Origin: Candidatus Falkowbacteria bacterium RIFOXYC2_FULL_36_12
GTDB lineage: Bacteria > Patescibacteriota > Patescibacteriia > UBA11705
Assembly: GCA_001778235.1 (NCBI GenBank)
Contig: MFGJ01000006.1
Span: 196,254-240,959, forward strand
Direction: 5' to 3'
DNA length: 44,706 nt
The notes beneath the pieces were generated by a model. It had not been told where the DNA came from. It made no database searches and saw only the letters and a program-made list of their open reading frames with translations. Each line of letters begins with the position of its first letter. Position 1 is the first letter of the stretch. Below, piece by piece: positions 17,482-24,681 of this stretch. Made by a program: the position numbers and the translations under genes.

Positions 17482-17790
17482 TTAACTTTTACGATTAGAA
17501 TCTTCGAAGCCAGTTCTAGTCAGATGAAAACTTGCCAATGTTTTATCACAAAATTGTCTGTCTTCAAACATCTGCATAAACAATCGAAACCAACAGGTGC
17601 CTGAAAAGACTGCTTTTAGTGGGGCAAGCACTTCTTGCCGATCGCGAGTAAAATAGTATGCTCTCATGGAACCTTGCTGTTTGAATATTTCATACAGCAG
17701 TGCAAACAGTTTGAGTTGTTCCGGTCGTAATGAACAAAGTTTCAAATATTCTGGAAAAGTGCTAACATTTTCCTTTTCTCTTTTTCCCAC
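17482..17790 (-). CDS. small orphan protein
   Basis: I do not recognise this 102-residue basic soluble protein. It is predicted mostly helical (FPEYLKLCSLRPEQLKLFALLYEIFKQ) with aromatic and Cys-containing segments (GTCWFRLFMQMF, RQFCDKTLASF). The start is a GTG at 17788-17790, decided by a perfect AGGAGG six bases upstream (17797-17802 on this strand). A near-consensus promoter precedes it (17818-17846). It is monocistronic and diverges from the SpoU gene. Codon use is less AT-biased than in neighbouring operons. Several other orphans in the window share the same architecture. Confidence 0.65.
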   Translation of the reverse strand: MGKREKENVSTFPEYLKLCSLRPEQLKLFALLYEIFKQQGSMRAYYFTRDRQEVLAPLKAVFSGTCWFRLFMQMFEDRQFCDKTLASFHLTRTGFEDSNRKS

Positions 17791-17817
17791 CTGTTTCCTC
17801 CTGGGCTGTGAATTATA

Positions 17818-17846
17818 AATTTACCAAAAACATTTGCCTGTGTCAA
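17818..17846 (-). promoter_or_regulatory. sigma70-type promoter for the orphan gene at 17482-17790
   Basis: On the minus strand TTGACA (17841-17846) is followed after exactly 17 bp by TAAATT (17818-17823). A TATAAT-like sequence lies slightly further on. The ATG of the divergent SpoU gene lies within 10 bp of the -35 box, so expression of the two may interfere. Confidence 0.75.
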
Positions 17847-17850
17847 TAAT

Positions 17851-18315
17851 ATGAAATTATCCATTATATTACCTAACATTAGAAGTCTATATAACATTGG
17901 TTCAATATTTCGAACATCTGATGCTGTTGGGGTTGAAAAAATTTATCTGACTGGTTATTCTGGCAGACCGGACAAAAATTTGCAGATTGCCAAGACTGCA
18001 CTCGGAGCTGAACAATCTGTTCCCTGGGAATATTGTTTTCATACTTGGAAAATTATTGAAAAACTAAAACAGCAGAATTATGAAATAATTGCCCTGGAAC
18101 AAAGCAAATCAAGTATTGATTATCGAAAATTCAAACTAGGCAAAACTGATAAAATTGCGCTAATCGTCGGCAATGAAGTCAACGGCTTGTCAGAAAAAAT
18201 ATTAAACAGAGTTGATAGAACAGTGCATCTACCAATGTCTGGAAAAAAAGAAAGTCTGAATGTATCTGTAGCTTTTGGCATAATTGCCTATTATTTGAAA
18301 TTTAAATACAAATAA
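17851..18315 (+). CDS. SpoU/TrmH-family RNA 2'-O-ribose methyltransferase
   Basis: The 154-residue protein is a compact SPOUT methyltransferase. Motif 1 is NIRSLYNIGSIFRTSDA at about 9-25, motif 2 is KIALIVGNEVNGLS near 109-122, and motif 3 is LPMSGKKESLNVSVAFGI near 130-147. These form the knotted SAM-binding site. There is no N-terminal substrate-binding domain, as in small TrmH-type or TrmL-type enzymes, so the target (tRNA wobble position, other tRNA site or rRNA) cannot be fixed. It starts at the ATG at 17851, back to back with an orphan gene. Confidence 0.9.
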   Translation: MKLSIILPNIRSLYNIGSIFRTSDAVGVEKIYLTGYSGRPDKNLQIAKTALGAEQSVPWEYCFHTWKIIEKLKQQNYEIIALEQSKSSIDYRKFKLGKTDKIALIVGNEVNGLSEKILNRVDRTVHLPMSGKKESLNVSVAFGIIAYYLKFKYK

Positions 18316-18328
18316 CCTTCGTTTAATC

Positions 18329-18426
18329 TGTGAGGAGTGTGTAAACACGACATTACAGTATCTTCTCAATTTTCAGTTGAGATTGTCACGGAGCAAGTTA
18401 AAATTTGTGGAATAATGCTCCTCACA
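18329..18426. other. branched inverted-repeat element, possible structured RNA
   Basis: TGTGAGGAG (18329-18337) is exactly complementary to CTCCTCACA (18418-18426). Inside lies a second hairpin, TCTCAA (18364-18369) with TTGAGA (18377-18382), and a small GTGTAAACAC turn at about 18338-18348. The closed, branched layout sits in the 145-bp gap between two convergent genes. It could be a small RNA, a processed 3' end or a palindromic repeat. No open frame is seen. Confidence 0.4.
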
Positions 18427-18433
18427 ATTTAAT

Positions 18434-18470
18434 TAAAAAAACTATCAATGTTATTGATAGTTATTGTTTT
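18434..18470 (-). terminator. terminator, probably bidirectional
   Basis: ACTATCAAT (18441-18449) pairs with ATTGATAGT (18453-18461), with an A run on its left and T-rich sequence on its right. It overlaps the stop codon of the minus-strand gene and can end transcription from either side. Confidence 0.8.
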
Positions 18471-18748
18471 AATCCATGTTCTGCAACAATTTCTGCAAAA
18501 ACCTCTGCAATGATTTCAATTGATTCATTTTCATCAATGCCCAGCACATCTGCCATGGCCCTCACTTGAACCGTAAATGCTGCATTTTTGGAAAGATCAT
18601 CTTCTGTAAGCATTGTATCACGATCAACCTCATCAGGTGTGACAAGGTGGAGCCGTGAATACTCTTGGATTTTTTGTTCTGACCAGATTAAATAATCTCT
18701 GATTGTTTTTTTATAATGTTCCAATGCCTGATCAAGCGATGTGTACAT
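18461..18748 (-). CDS. small acidic orphan protein
   Basis: This 95-residue acidic protein is unrecognised. It is predicted helical throughout: a first helix pair (SLDQALEHYKKTIRDYLIWSEQKIQEY), a polar middle, and a C-terminal helix rich in Glu and Ile (ENESIEIIAEVFAEIVAEHG). There is no signal peptide or catalytic motif. The ATG at 18746-18748 has a GGAGGG ribosome-binding site at about 18755-18760 and an excellent upstream promoter. The short adaptor-like size suggests a regulatory or protein-binding role, which is a guess. Confidence 0.65.
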   Translation of the reverse strand: MYTSLDQALEHYKKTIRDYLIWSEQKIQEYSRLHLVTPDEVDRDTMLTEDDLSKNAAFTVQVRAMADVLGIDENESIEIIAEVFAEIVAEHGLKQ

Positions 18749-18778
18749 CTCTTCCCTCCGTGGTCAGAGTGAAGTATA

Positions 18779-18807
18779 ATATTAGTATAATTATATAATC
18801 TTGTCAA
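18779..18807 (-). promoter_or_regulatory. sigma70-type promoter for the gene at 18461-18748
   Basis: On the minus strand TTGACA (18802-18807) and TAATAT (18779-18784) are separated by exactly 17 bp. The -35 lies 3 bp before the ATG of the divergent plus-strand gene at 18811. Confidence 0.85.
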
Positions 18808-18810
18808 CCT

Positions 18811-19185
18811 ATGAAAAAATTTATTTTACTGGCAGTTGTAGTCTTAATCATTGTTTTGGTTGCAATATTTTTTCTGCCAAAACTTTCTACACACGATCAA
18901 TCAATTACAGCGAACTCTGTGATCGAAGGTGTGTTTAATGAGGGTAAGGGCGGGGGTGGTTATGTCAAAGGTGTGTTTATTCCAGACATGACTGACGAAC
19001 AAATCAGTAAATTTGAAGGCAAGGAAGTCCGGGCATCTGGCAAACTTGTGACAGTTCCATCAAATTGCCCTAATGATAATTCTGGAATTATTTATCAATG
19101 TGTTGAAGGTGATAGGCAAGAATTGCAGGATATAGACTATATAATATTGCTAGATGAGCTTCTGGGAGCAAATGCATCACAATAA
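18811..19185 (+). CDS. membrane-anchored small protein, unknown
   Basis: The 124-residue protein has one N-terminal hydrophobic helix (residues 4-24), a signal anchor, and then an extracytoplasmic domain of about 95 residues. The domain has a Gly-rich strand (GKGGGGYVKGVF), the segment FEGKEVRASGKLVTVP and two cysteines (SNCPNDN, YQCVEGD) that may form a disulfide. The alternation of strands and the VRASGKL segment resemble small OB-fold surface proteins, but I cannot assign a family. It is a single-gene unit ending at the hairpin at 19211. Its start lies almost on top of the divergent promoter. Confidence 0.6.
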   Translation: MKKFILLAVVVLIIVLVAIFFLPKLSTHDQSITANSVIEGVFNEGKGGGGYVKGVFIPDMTDEQISKFEGKEVRASGKLVTVPSNCPNDNSGIIYQCVEGDRQELQDIDYIILLDELLGANASQ

Positions 19186-19210
19186 ATTTATTTAATAATA
19201 TTTTTAAATG

Positions 19211-19243
19211 AAAAAAGATTTGGATTTTATCCAACTCTTTTTA
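19211..19243. terminator. bidirectional terminator
   Basis: AAAAAGA-T-TTGGA (19212-19224) pairs with TCCAA-C-TCTTTTT (19230-19242) around a TTTTA loop, with A and T runs on opposite sides. It serves both the plus gene ending at 19185 and the minus gene whose stop is at 19227. Confidence 0.85.
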
Positions 19244-19625
19244 GTTTTGATCTTTTTTCCCAAGGAATCGCTTGCTCCAGAATAGGTTCTTCAACCTGAA
19301 CTGAATAAAACGAATTCCTGTAAACTGATTGATTAATAAGAACAACAATTTTATGAGAAGGAAGCCTGAAAAATACTGCCCGATCAAGTTCAGTTGGATT
19401 AATCACTGCAAAGTAGCTGACACCACCGAAGCTAAAGACGGCAATATTCCCATGGAGTTGATTCTTCTGACTATCCCACAAAAATAGGGCTGAAATACAA
19501 TTGACTTTAAGAAATCTGTTGCCTTGCAAAATATAGTATTTACTCCCAAGTTTGATTAAAGTTTGACTGAAAATCGCAAACTCGGAAACAATATACCGAA
19601 TATTGTCAACGGTGACAAAAGCCAT
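19227..19625 (-). CDS. orphan beta-rich protein
   Basis: This 132-residue protein is unrecognised. It looks beta-rich, with alternating hydrophobic strands (SKYYILQGNRFLKV, CISALFLWDS, NIAVFSFGGVSYFAVI, HKIVVLINQSVY) and a basic C-terminus (WEKRSKLKRVG). There is no signal peptide. A GGAGG ribosome-binding site precedes the ATG at 19623-19625. It starts 38 bp after the winged-helix gene on the same strand and has no promoter of its own, so the two likely form an operon. It could be the effector or sensor partner of that regulator, an inference from position. Confidence 0.6.
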   Translation of the reverse strand: MAFVTVDNIRYIVSEFAIFSQTLIKLGSKYYILQGNRFLKVNCISALFLWDSQKNQLHGNIAVFSFGGVSYFAVINPTELDRAVFFRLPSHKIVVLINQSVYRNSFYSVQVEEPILEQAIPWEKRSKLKRVG

Positions 19626-19663
19626 TGTCCCTCCATTGGTTTTCTGTGGTGGGATTGACTGAA

Positions 19664-19981
19664 CTATCTAACAGAAATTGATAATGGAATTGGAACCAGC
19701 GTTAACTGGCTAAAATTTCTTAAGTTCCATTCGGAAATTCCTTGATCCGTAATCTTGAACTTTAGCAAAAGAAACTCATTTTGAGTGTTACGGGATTTCC
19801 ACTCTTCAGCTGTTTCGCGTCGTGATTCAATGTATCCCAAATCACCTAACTCACTTAGCCTGACATAAACTGATCCGTGCTTTATTTGTCCAACTGACGA
19901 TCTGACAATTTCTAGACCAGACATCCAACCTGCCTCTTCAAACAATATTTCCAAAATCTTCCAATGTGATGCGAGTAGCAT
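19664..19981 (-). CDS. PadR-like winged-helix DNA-binding protein
   Basis: With the start at the ATG at 19979-19981 the protein has 105 residues. It carries a winged-helix fold: WKILEILFEEAGWMSGLEIV (helices 1-2), QIKHGSVYVRLSELGDLGYI (recognition helix) and a wing followed by LLLKFKITDQGISEW. This is the PadR/MarR-like arrangement of small transcription regulators. A longer frame reaches a GTG at 20053, but a strong promoter (20016-20044) lies inside that extension and an AGGAA ribosome-binding site sits 6 bp before the internal ATG, so the short form is right. It faces the receiver-domain gene and shares its 5' region, so it may regulate both. Confidence 0.75.
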   Translation of the reverse strand: MLLASHWKILEILFEEAGWMSGLEIVRSSVGQIKHGSVYVRLSELGDLGYIESRRETAEEWKSRNTQNEFLLLKFKITDQGISEWNLRNFSQLTLVPIPLSISVR

Positions 19982-20015
19982 GTGTTGTTCCTGTGTGTTG
20001 TTGGGACAGATAAAA

Positions 20016-20044
20016 ATATTAGCACAAAAATATATTAAAGTCAA
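20016..20044 (-). promoter_or_regulatory. sigma70-type promoter for the winged-helix operon
   Basis: On the minus strand TTGACT (20039-20044) is followed after 17 bp by TAATAT (20016-20021). This gives a leader of about 28 nt before the ATG at 19981. Confidence 0.85.
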
Positions 20045-20063
20045 CTTATTCACATTTTTGTTC

Positions 20064-20092
20064 TTGACATAATAAATATTTTACTGTAGTAT
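20064..20092 (+). promoter_or_regulatory. sigma70-type promoter for the receiver-domain gene
   Basis: TTGACA (20064-20069), 17 bp, TAGTAT (20087-20092). The -35 boxes of this promoter and of the divergent winged-helix promoter are only 19 bp apart, a compact control region where one bound regulator could affect both. Confidence 0.85.
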
Positions 20093-20125
20093 GGTTATCA
20101 CATCCGACCTGTAGGAAGGTGATTT

Positions 20126-20461
20126 ATGGGCAGAATATTGATAGTGGATGATGACGAAGACATTCGTAAAATCCTGGCAGTCTATGCGCTGAAAGCTGGT
20201 CTACGACCAGTTTTAGCCAAAGATGGCCAGGAAGCGCTTGAACTATTCCTGAGCCGAAAATATCGGTTTGAGATAGTTCTGACTGATCTGCAAATGCCGA
20301 GAATGGACGGCCTGGCCTTGCTTGCTGAAATTGGTAGATTGGCGCCTACAATTATCCGTGTTCTTTCAACTTCAACTGATACTCGAACTGATATTGCAAT
20401 TAATGTTCCAAAACCAGTTCCATTGAAGTTTTTTCAACAATTACAACAAGAATTGATGTAA
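20126..20461 (+). CDS. stand-alone response-regulator receiver domain
   Basis: The 111-residue protein is a CheY-like receiver with no output domain. The acidic cluster is VDDDED at 8-12, the phospho-acceptor Asp is in IVLTDLQMPRMDG near residue 54, the switch Thr/Ser is in LSTSTD near 83 and the conserved Lys is in PKPVPL near 95. The spacing after the switch residue is shortened, so the last helix-strand unit is compact. A strong ribosome-binding site (AAGGTGAT) and promoter precede it. No histidine kinase lies nearby. It is divergent from the winged-helix gene, which may carry the DNA-binding function of the pair, an inference. Confidence 0.88.
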   Translation: MGRILIVDDDEDIRKILAVYALKAGLRPVLAKDGQEALELFLSRKYRFEIVLTDLQMPRMDGLALLAEIGRLAPTIIRVLSTSTDTRTDIAINVPKPVPLKFFQQLQQELM

Positions 20462-20468
20462 TAATATA

Positions 20469-20497
20469 AATCTGCTCAATGAAGTGGATTTTTTTTA
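20469..20497 (+). terminator. rho-independent terminator
   Basis: AATCTGCT (20469-20476) pairs with AGTGGATT (20483-20490), allowing two G-U pairs, around CAATGA, followed by eight T residues. It closes the receiver gene. Confidence 0.75.
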
Positions 20498-20669
20498 TTA
20501 AAAGACAAAAACAGCCCTTTAATCAATATTTGTCAACTGGTCGTAGCAAATACTTTCTGCTATAATTAACATGAAATAATTAACACAGAATTACAGAAAA
20601 TTACACCAATTATCAAACTCAAGGAGGATTCAGACAGGTAATTTTGGTAATTTTCAGATATCAGTACTT

Positions 20670-21653
20670 ATGAAAACAAGGTTTGTAAAAGATTTAGAGG
20701 CAGGCGAAGAAATCATGGGATTGAGCTTTGCTCTCAATACTTATGAGAATAAAACAGCGGCCAATGGTTCGCAATATTTGAATTTAGCACTTAGTGACAA
20801 GACCGGAGAAATCAATGCTAAAATCTGGGAAGATAATTTAAATAAATGTGACAAAGCCAGTGTTGGAGATATTGTTGCGATTGATGGAACTGTTTCTGCC
20901 TACAAAGGAAGCCTACAAATAACCATCAAGTCGATGCAAAAGCTAGAGGTTGATAAAAATGATTTGTCAGATTTTTTACCAACATCAAAGGCGGACATTG
21001 ATAAACTTTTTAAAAATATTGAAAAAACAATCATCAGTTTTGACAATCAATATATAAAAAAATTATTATCAAATATTTTCAAAGACAAAGATTTTCAACA
21101 AAAGTTTAAACAAGCACCGGCAGCGGAAAAAATTCATCATGCTTATCTCGGTGGTCTGGTAGAACATTTGTCAGAAATGCTGGGATTGGCTGAAAAACTG
21201 TGTGAATTATATCCAAATATTAATAAAGATTTACTAATAGCTGGAGTCTTGTTGCACGATACTGGTAAAATGGACGAACTGACTATGACTACTTGCGTCC
21301 AGAGAACCACGGCCGGCTATTTACTTGGGCACATTTCAATTATTGCCATGAGAGTAAATGAAGAAATTAAAAAAATTGAAAATTTTCCAGAGGAATTAAA
21401 ACTGCAAATACTTCATTTAATCTTGAGTCATCACGGTGAACTAGGCTTTGGCAGTCCAGTAAAACCCATGACAACTGAAGCTTGGGCCTTGCACTACATT
21501 GACCAATTATCAACCAAAGTAAATATAAGTTATAATATTACAGAGGAGCTAAAAGGGCAGGGGATAGAATTTTCTGACAAAGTCTATGCACTTGATAATA
21601 AACTTTTTATTCCACAGGATTCTGCTGATGACAACAAAAAAACATTATTTTAA
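20670..21653 (+). CDS. YhaM-type 3'-5' exonuclease (OB-fold plus HD domain)
   Basis: The 327-residue protein has the YhaM layout. Residues 1-95 form an OB-fold nucleic-acid-binding domain (GSQYLNLALSDKTGEINAKIWE, VGDIVAIDGTVSAYKGSLQITI). An HD phosphohydrolase domain follows, with HHAYLGGLVEHLSEM near 155-168, the metal-binding LLHDTGKMDEL near 195-205 and LILSHHGELGFGSPV near 250-264. YhaM degrades short single-stranded RNA and DNA. The ATG at 20670 has no nearby Shine-Dalgarno; a strong AAGGAGGAT lies about 40 bp upstream at 20621-20629. It heads the run that leads into the polysaccharide genes. Confidence 0.88.
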   Translation: MKTRFVKDLEAGEEIMGLSFALNTYENKTAANGSQYLNLALSDKTGEINAKIWEDNLNKCDKASVGDIVAIDGTVSAYKGSLQITIKSMQKLEVDKNDLSDFLPTSKADIDKLFKNIEKTIISFDNQYIKKLLSNIFKDKDFQQKFKQAPAAEKIHHAYLGGLVEHLSEMLGLAEKLCELYPNINKDLLIAGVLLHDTGKMDELTMTTCVQRTTAGYLLGHISIIAMRVNEEIKKIENFPEELKLQILHLILSHHGELGFGSPVKPMTTEAWALHYIDQLSTKVNISYNITEELKGQGIEFSDKVYALDNKLFIPQDSADDNKKTLF

Positions 21654-21664
21654 CTTTGTTTAAT

Positions 21665-22144
21665 ATGAACGATGAACAAATATTACAATTGACTGAAACC
21701 ATCTTAAAAGAAGAAGAAGAATTTCTTGTCCCGATTATCAAGCTTTATGAATTAATGCAATCAGAAAAAGAATTTCTTGATTTTGAAGTTGATCATCTTC
21801 AGAGATTGATTGAATCTGATGATAAATTTCAGATTATTGACAGTCAAAGCACCCAAGAACCTTGGCCTGATGAAGATGACGAAGAAATGCAAAAACTCGG
21901 ATATTATAAAGGACCAAGAGTAATGCTAAAAGAAAAAGCACCGTCAAAAGAAGAAATGATGCAAACAGTTACAGAAAAAATGCAAAATACTCTAAATGCT
22001 CTAAAATCTGCCTATCATGTCAAGCCAGATAATTTGTCGGATGACGAAGAAGAAGAATTTTTACAAATAATGCAGAAGGTAAAAGATTTACAAAAAAAAT
22101 TTGACTCAACCAATAAACCAGATCAGGAAGACGAAGAAATATGA
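21665..22144 (+). CDS. acidic coiled-coil protein, unknown
   Basis: This is an unrecognised, very acidic protein of 159 residues (many Glu/Asp, for example WPDEDDEEMQKLGYYKGP). It is helical with coiled-coil-like ends (QLTETILKEEEEFLVPIIKL and EEEFLQIMQKVKDLQKKF). There is no signal peptide or membrane helix. The ATG at 21665 is preferred to a TTG at 21656. It starts 11 bp after the YhaM gene and its stop overlaps the glycosyltransferase start by 4 bp, so it is part of the same transcript. It may be a cytosolic binding partner; no function can be assigned. Confidence 0.6.
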   Translation: MNDEQILQLTETILKEEEEFLVPIIKLYELMQSEKEFLDFEVDHLQRLIESDDKFQIIDSQSTQEPWPDEDDEEMQKLGYYKGPRVMLKEKAPSKEEMMQTVTEKMQNTLNALKSAYHVKPDNLSDDEEEEFLQIMQKVKDLQKKFDSTNKPDQEDEEI

Positions 22145-23343
22145 TTCACAATGATATAAAATATGATATTGTGATGTTCAACATGTCCAGCATGTATGAC
22201 TGGGATCATGGGATTGTAAATCGCAATTACAATGTTGTTAATACTTTAGAAAAACGAGAGGATATTCATCGGATTATTTCGGTTGATTTTTTGCCAATTG
22301 GAATAAAAAAAGCCATTGGTCATTATTTCAAAAATATTCTCTGGGAAATAAAAAATGCTGAAATGATTTATGGTGATTTGACCAGTGTTTGTTATCAGAA
22401 ATCTGAAAAACTTTTTGTTTATTCAACCATTGATTCTATTTTTTCGCTAAAAACTGTAGTTAGAGAATTGAAGCGAATTGAAAAAGTCCTAAACCTGCAA
22501 AATGTTATTTTCTGGTCATATAATACATTATTCATTGATTTTATTGGTAAATTAAATGAAAAATTATTTGTCTTTGATACGGTTGACAACTGGTCTGAAC
22601 ATCCAGAATATTTGAAATTAAAACCAAAAGTCAAAATCCTGCAAAATTATCAAACCATTGCTGATAAAGCCAACTTAATTTTCACTGTATCAAATTCTTT
22701 AGTTGATTTTTATTCTGCGCTAAATCGGTCAAAAGATATTTACTGGATTCCGAATGGTGTTGATTATGATTTTTTTAACAATGAAAATATGGCTGATCAA
22801 CAAACTAAACTTGATAATTGCCAAGGTCCAATTATTGGTTATCTCGGTACAATTGAAGAAAGATTTGATATTGATTTACTGGTTGAAGTGGCCAAAGCTA
22901 ATACAGAAAAAACTATTGCCATTTGCGGACCTGTGTGGGATGGTGTGAAAAAGCAGATGCAAAATAAAACTCGTAACTTAGAAAATATAATTTTTACTGG
23001 CAGAATTGATTACAAACTGGCGCCAGCCTATTTGAATAAATTTGATGTAGCCATCATGCCACACAAAGTCAATGATTTTGTAAAATCAATGAATCCAATG
23101 AAAATGTATGAATATTTAGCTTGTGGCAAACCAATTGTTAGTACAAAAGTGGCTGGAATCGAACAATTTGATGATTTAATTTATAGCAGTAATGATACTG
23201 TGGAATTTATCAACCTGATTACCAAAGCCTTGGCTGAAGACAATCTTGATAAACAACAGAAAAGACGACAAGCAAGTAAAAATTGCTCTTGGGATAAGAG
23301 GGTACAAATCATGGTTGATTTGATAAAAACAAAATTGAGTTAA
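22141..23343 (+). CDS. glycosyltransferase, GT4-like (GT-B fold)
   Basis: The 400-residue protein has a GT-B fold. The N-terminal half ends with FDTVDNWSEHPEYL and IFTVSNSLVDFYSAL. The C-terminal nucleotide-sugar domain has IIGYLGTIEERFDIDLLVEVA, TIAICGPVW, NIIFTGRIDYKLAPAYL and the donor-binding MKMYEYLACGKPIVSTKVAG with its conserved glutamate. These are the features of GT4-like retaining enzymes of capsule and O-antigen synthesis. The sugar is not predictable. It is coupled by a 4-bp overlap to the acidic gene upstream and followed 7 bp later by a GT2. Confidence 0.85.
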   Translation: MIHNDIKYDIVMFNMSSMYDWDHGIVNRNYNVVNTLEKREDIHRIISVDFLPIGIKKAIGHYFKNILWEIKNAEMIYGDLTSVCYQKSEKLFVYSTIDSIFSLKTVVRELKRIEKVLNLQNVIFWSYNTLFIDFIGKLNEKLFVFDTVDNWSEHPEYLKLKPKVKILQNYQTIADKANLIFTVSNSLVDFYSALNRSKDIYWIPNGVDYDFFNNENMADQQTKLDNCQGPIIGYLGTIEERFDIDLLVEVAKANTEKTIAICGPVWDGVKKQMQNKTRNLENIIFTGRIDYKLAPAYLNKFDVAIMPHKVNDFVKSMNPMKMYEYLACGKPIVSTKVAGIEQFDDLIYSSNDTVEFINLITKALAEDNLDKQQKRRQASKNCSWDKRVQIMVDLIKTKLS

Positions 23344-23350
23344 GTTTGTT

Positions 23351-24238
23351 ATGGAATTATCTATTATTATCGTAAATTGGAATGTCAGGGAATATTTACT
23401 GAAAGCAGTTGAATCAATTTTCAAATTTAGCCAAAATTTATCTTTTGAAATTATTGTTGTTGACAATGCTTCAAATGACAAATCGCTTGAAGCGCTTAGA
23501 AATAAATTTTTCGAAAAAATCAAAGAAGAAAAATTAGTTTTAATTCAAAATCATAAAAATTTAGGTTTTGCCAAGGCCAACAATATTGGTCTACGAGAAG
23601 CCAAAGGCGATTATATTTTTTTTGTTAACCCTGATATTGAATTTGTAGAAAATTCTGGCAAAATATTGCTTGATCTGATGAAGGCTAAACAGGAAATTGC
23701 TCTCTGTACTTGCACACTACTATATGGCGATAAAACCACACAACCAAATGTAAAAAATAACCCGACTCTATGTTCACAAATTTTAATTGCTCTGAAATTA
23801 CACCATTTTTCCAAGGCAAAATGTCTTGATCAATATTTGAGAAAGGATTTTGATTATCAAAAAGAACAAGAAGTCAAACAAGTGATGGGAGCCTGTGTTT
23901 TTACCAGAAAAGATCTGATTAGTGGAATTAAAGGTTGGAGTGAAGATTATCCGCTGTGGTGGGAAGATGTTGATTTGTGCAAAAGATATCAACTTCGAGG
24001 ACAAAAAATTGTTTACACCCCAAAAACAAAGATCATTCATTATGAGGGTAAAAGTTTTGAACAGAGATTAAGTTTGGCAAAACAAAAAAGATTTTTACGA
24101 GGTATGCTGACTTATTTTTATAAATATCACAGCAAGTTAGCATTTGGCATTTTATTAATTATCAGTCCACTAAGTTTGTTCCTAGCATTTTTGACTCAAA
24201 TATTTAAAGTAAAACCAAGAACACAATCAAAAATTTAA
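23351..24238 (+). CDS. glycosyltransferase family 2, rhamnosyltransferase-like
   Basis: The 295-residue protein begins with the GT2 pattern LSIIIVNWNVREYLLKAVES, then IIVVDNASNDKS, GFAKANNIGLREAKGDYIFFVNPDIEF (the DxD position appears as NPD, as in WbbL-type rhamnosyltransferases), MGACVFTRKDLI and WWEDVDLCKRYQLRG. A C-terminal hydrophobic helix (LAFGILLIISPLSLFLAFL) likely anchors it. The fold transfers a sugar to a lipid-linked acceptor on the cytoplasmic face. Context with a GT4-like enzyme and a polymerase or ligase supports a surface polysaccharide role. Confidence 0.9.
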   Translation: MELSIIIVNWNVREYLLKAVESIFKFSQNLSFEIIVVDNASNDKSLEALRNKFFEKIKEEKLVLIQNHKNLGFAKANNIGLREAKGDYIFFVNPDIEFVENSGKILLDLMKAKQEIALCTCTLLYGDKTTQPNVKNNPTLCSQILIALKLHHFSKAKCLDQYLRKDFDYQKEQEVKQVMGACVFTRKDLISGIKGWSEDYPLWWEDVDLCKRYQLRGQKIVYTPKTKIIHYEGKSFEQRLSLAKQKRFLRGMLTYFYKYHSKLAFGILLIISPLSLFLAFLTQIFKVKPRTQSKI

Positions 24239-24243
24239 TCCAT

Positions 24244-24681
24244 ATGATGATTATCACACATAAAATCAAACCTTTAATCAAGGTCCAGTCACCGAATTTA
24301 AATTTTTTCCAACTACAAGAACTGATAGAGGAATTTCTGCATGAACATTCTCAACCTACATTTTATCAAGGCAAAATAGTGCCTGCAGTTCATTTAACCC
24401 CAGATGAAAAAAACCTAAACCAAGATTTACAAAATTATTTAAACCGACACAATAATCAAAATTTAAATTTTCAAACATTGATAGGTTATTTTCATTCTCC
24501 AGAAATTGAGCACAGCTGGCTACAATCTAGCGCAGTTCTGATTGATTTAGCTTTGCCAAAGTTTGCTCATTTTCCAGTTTTGCCAACCGAGATCAGAGAT
24601 TTTCTGTCAGATTATTCTTATTTAATTTCTGATAAAATCGATGATAGTCTTTATCGGTTATACATTGAAGAGGTGTTATGA
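24244..24681 (+). CDS. hypothetical protein in glycan gene set
   Basis: I cannot place this 145-residue soluble protein. It starts with a strand-rich segment (MIITHKIKPLIKV), then a helix (FFQLQELIEEFLHEHSQ) and polar mixed sequence rich in His, Asn and Gln, ending in SDKIDDSLYRLYIEEVL. No membrane helix or catalytic motif is seen. It sits between the GT2 and the O-antigen ligase gene, overlapping the latter by 4 bp, so it is translated from the same message. An ATG one codon later is an equally good start. Confidence 0.55.
   Translation: MMIITHKIKPLIKVQSPNLNFFQLQELIEEFLHEHSQPTFYQGKIVPAVHLTPDEKNLNQDLQNYLNRHNNQNLNFQTLIGYFHSPEIEHSWLQSSAVLIDLALPKFAHFPVLPTEIRDFLSDYSYLISDKIDDSLYRLYIEEVL

Noticed and set aside
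19982-20053. Longer N-terminus for the winged-helix protein
   Set aside because: A TTGACT-17-TAATAT promoter occupies that stretch and an AGGAA site precedes the ATG at 19981.
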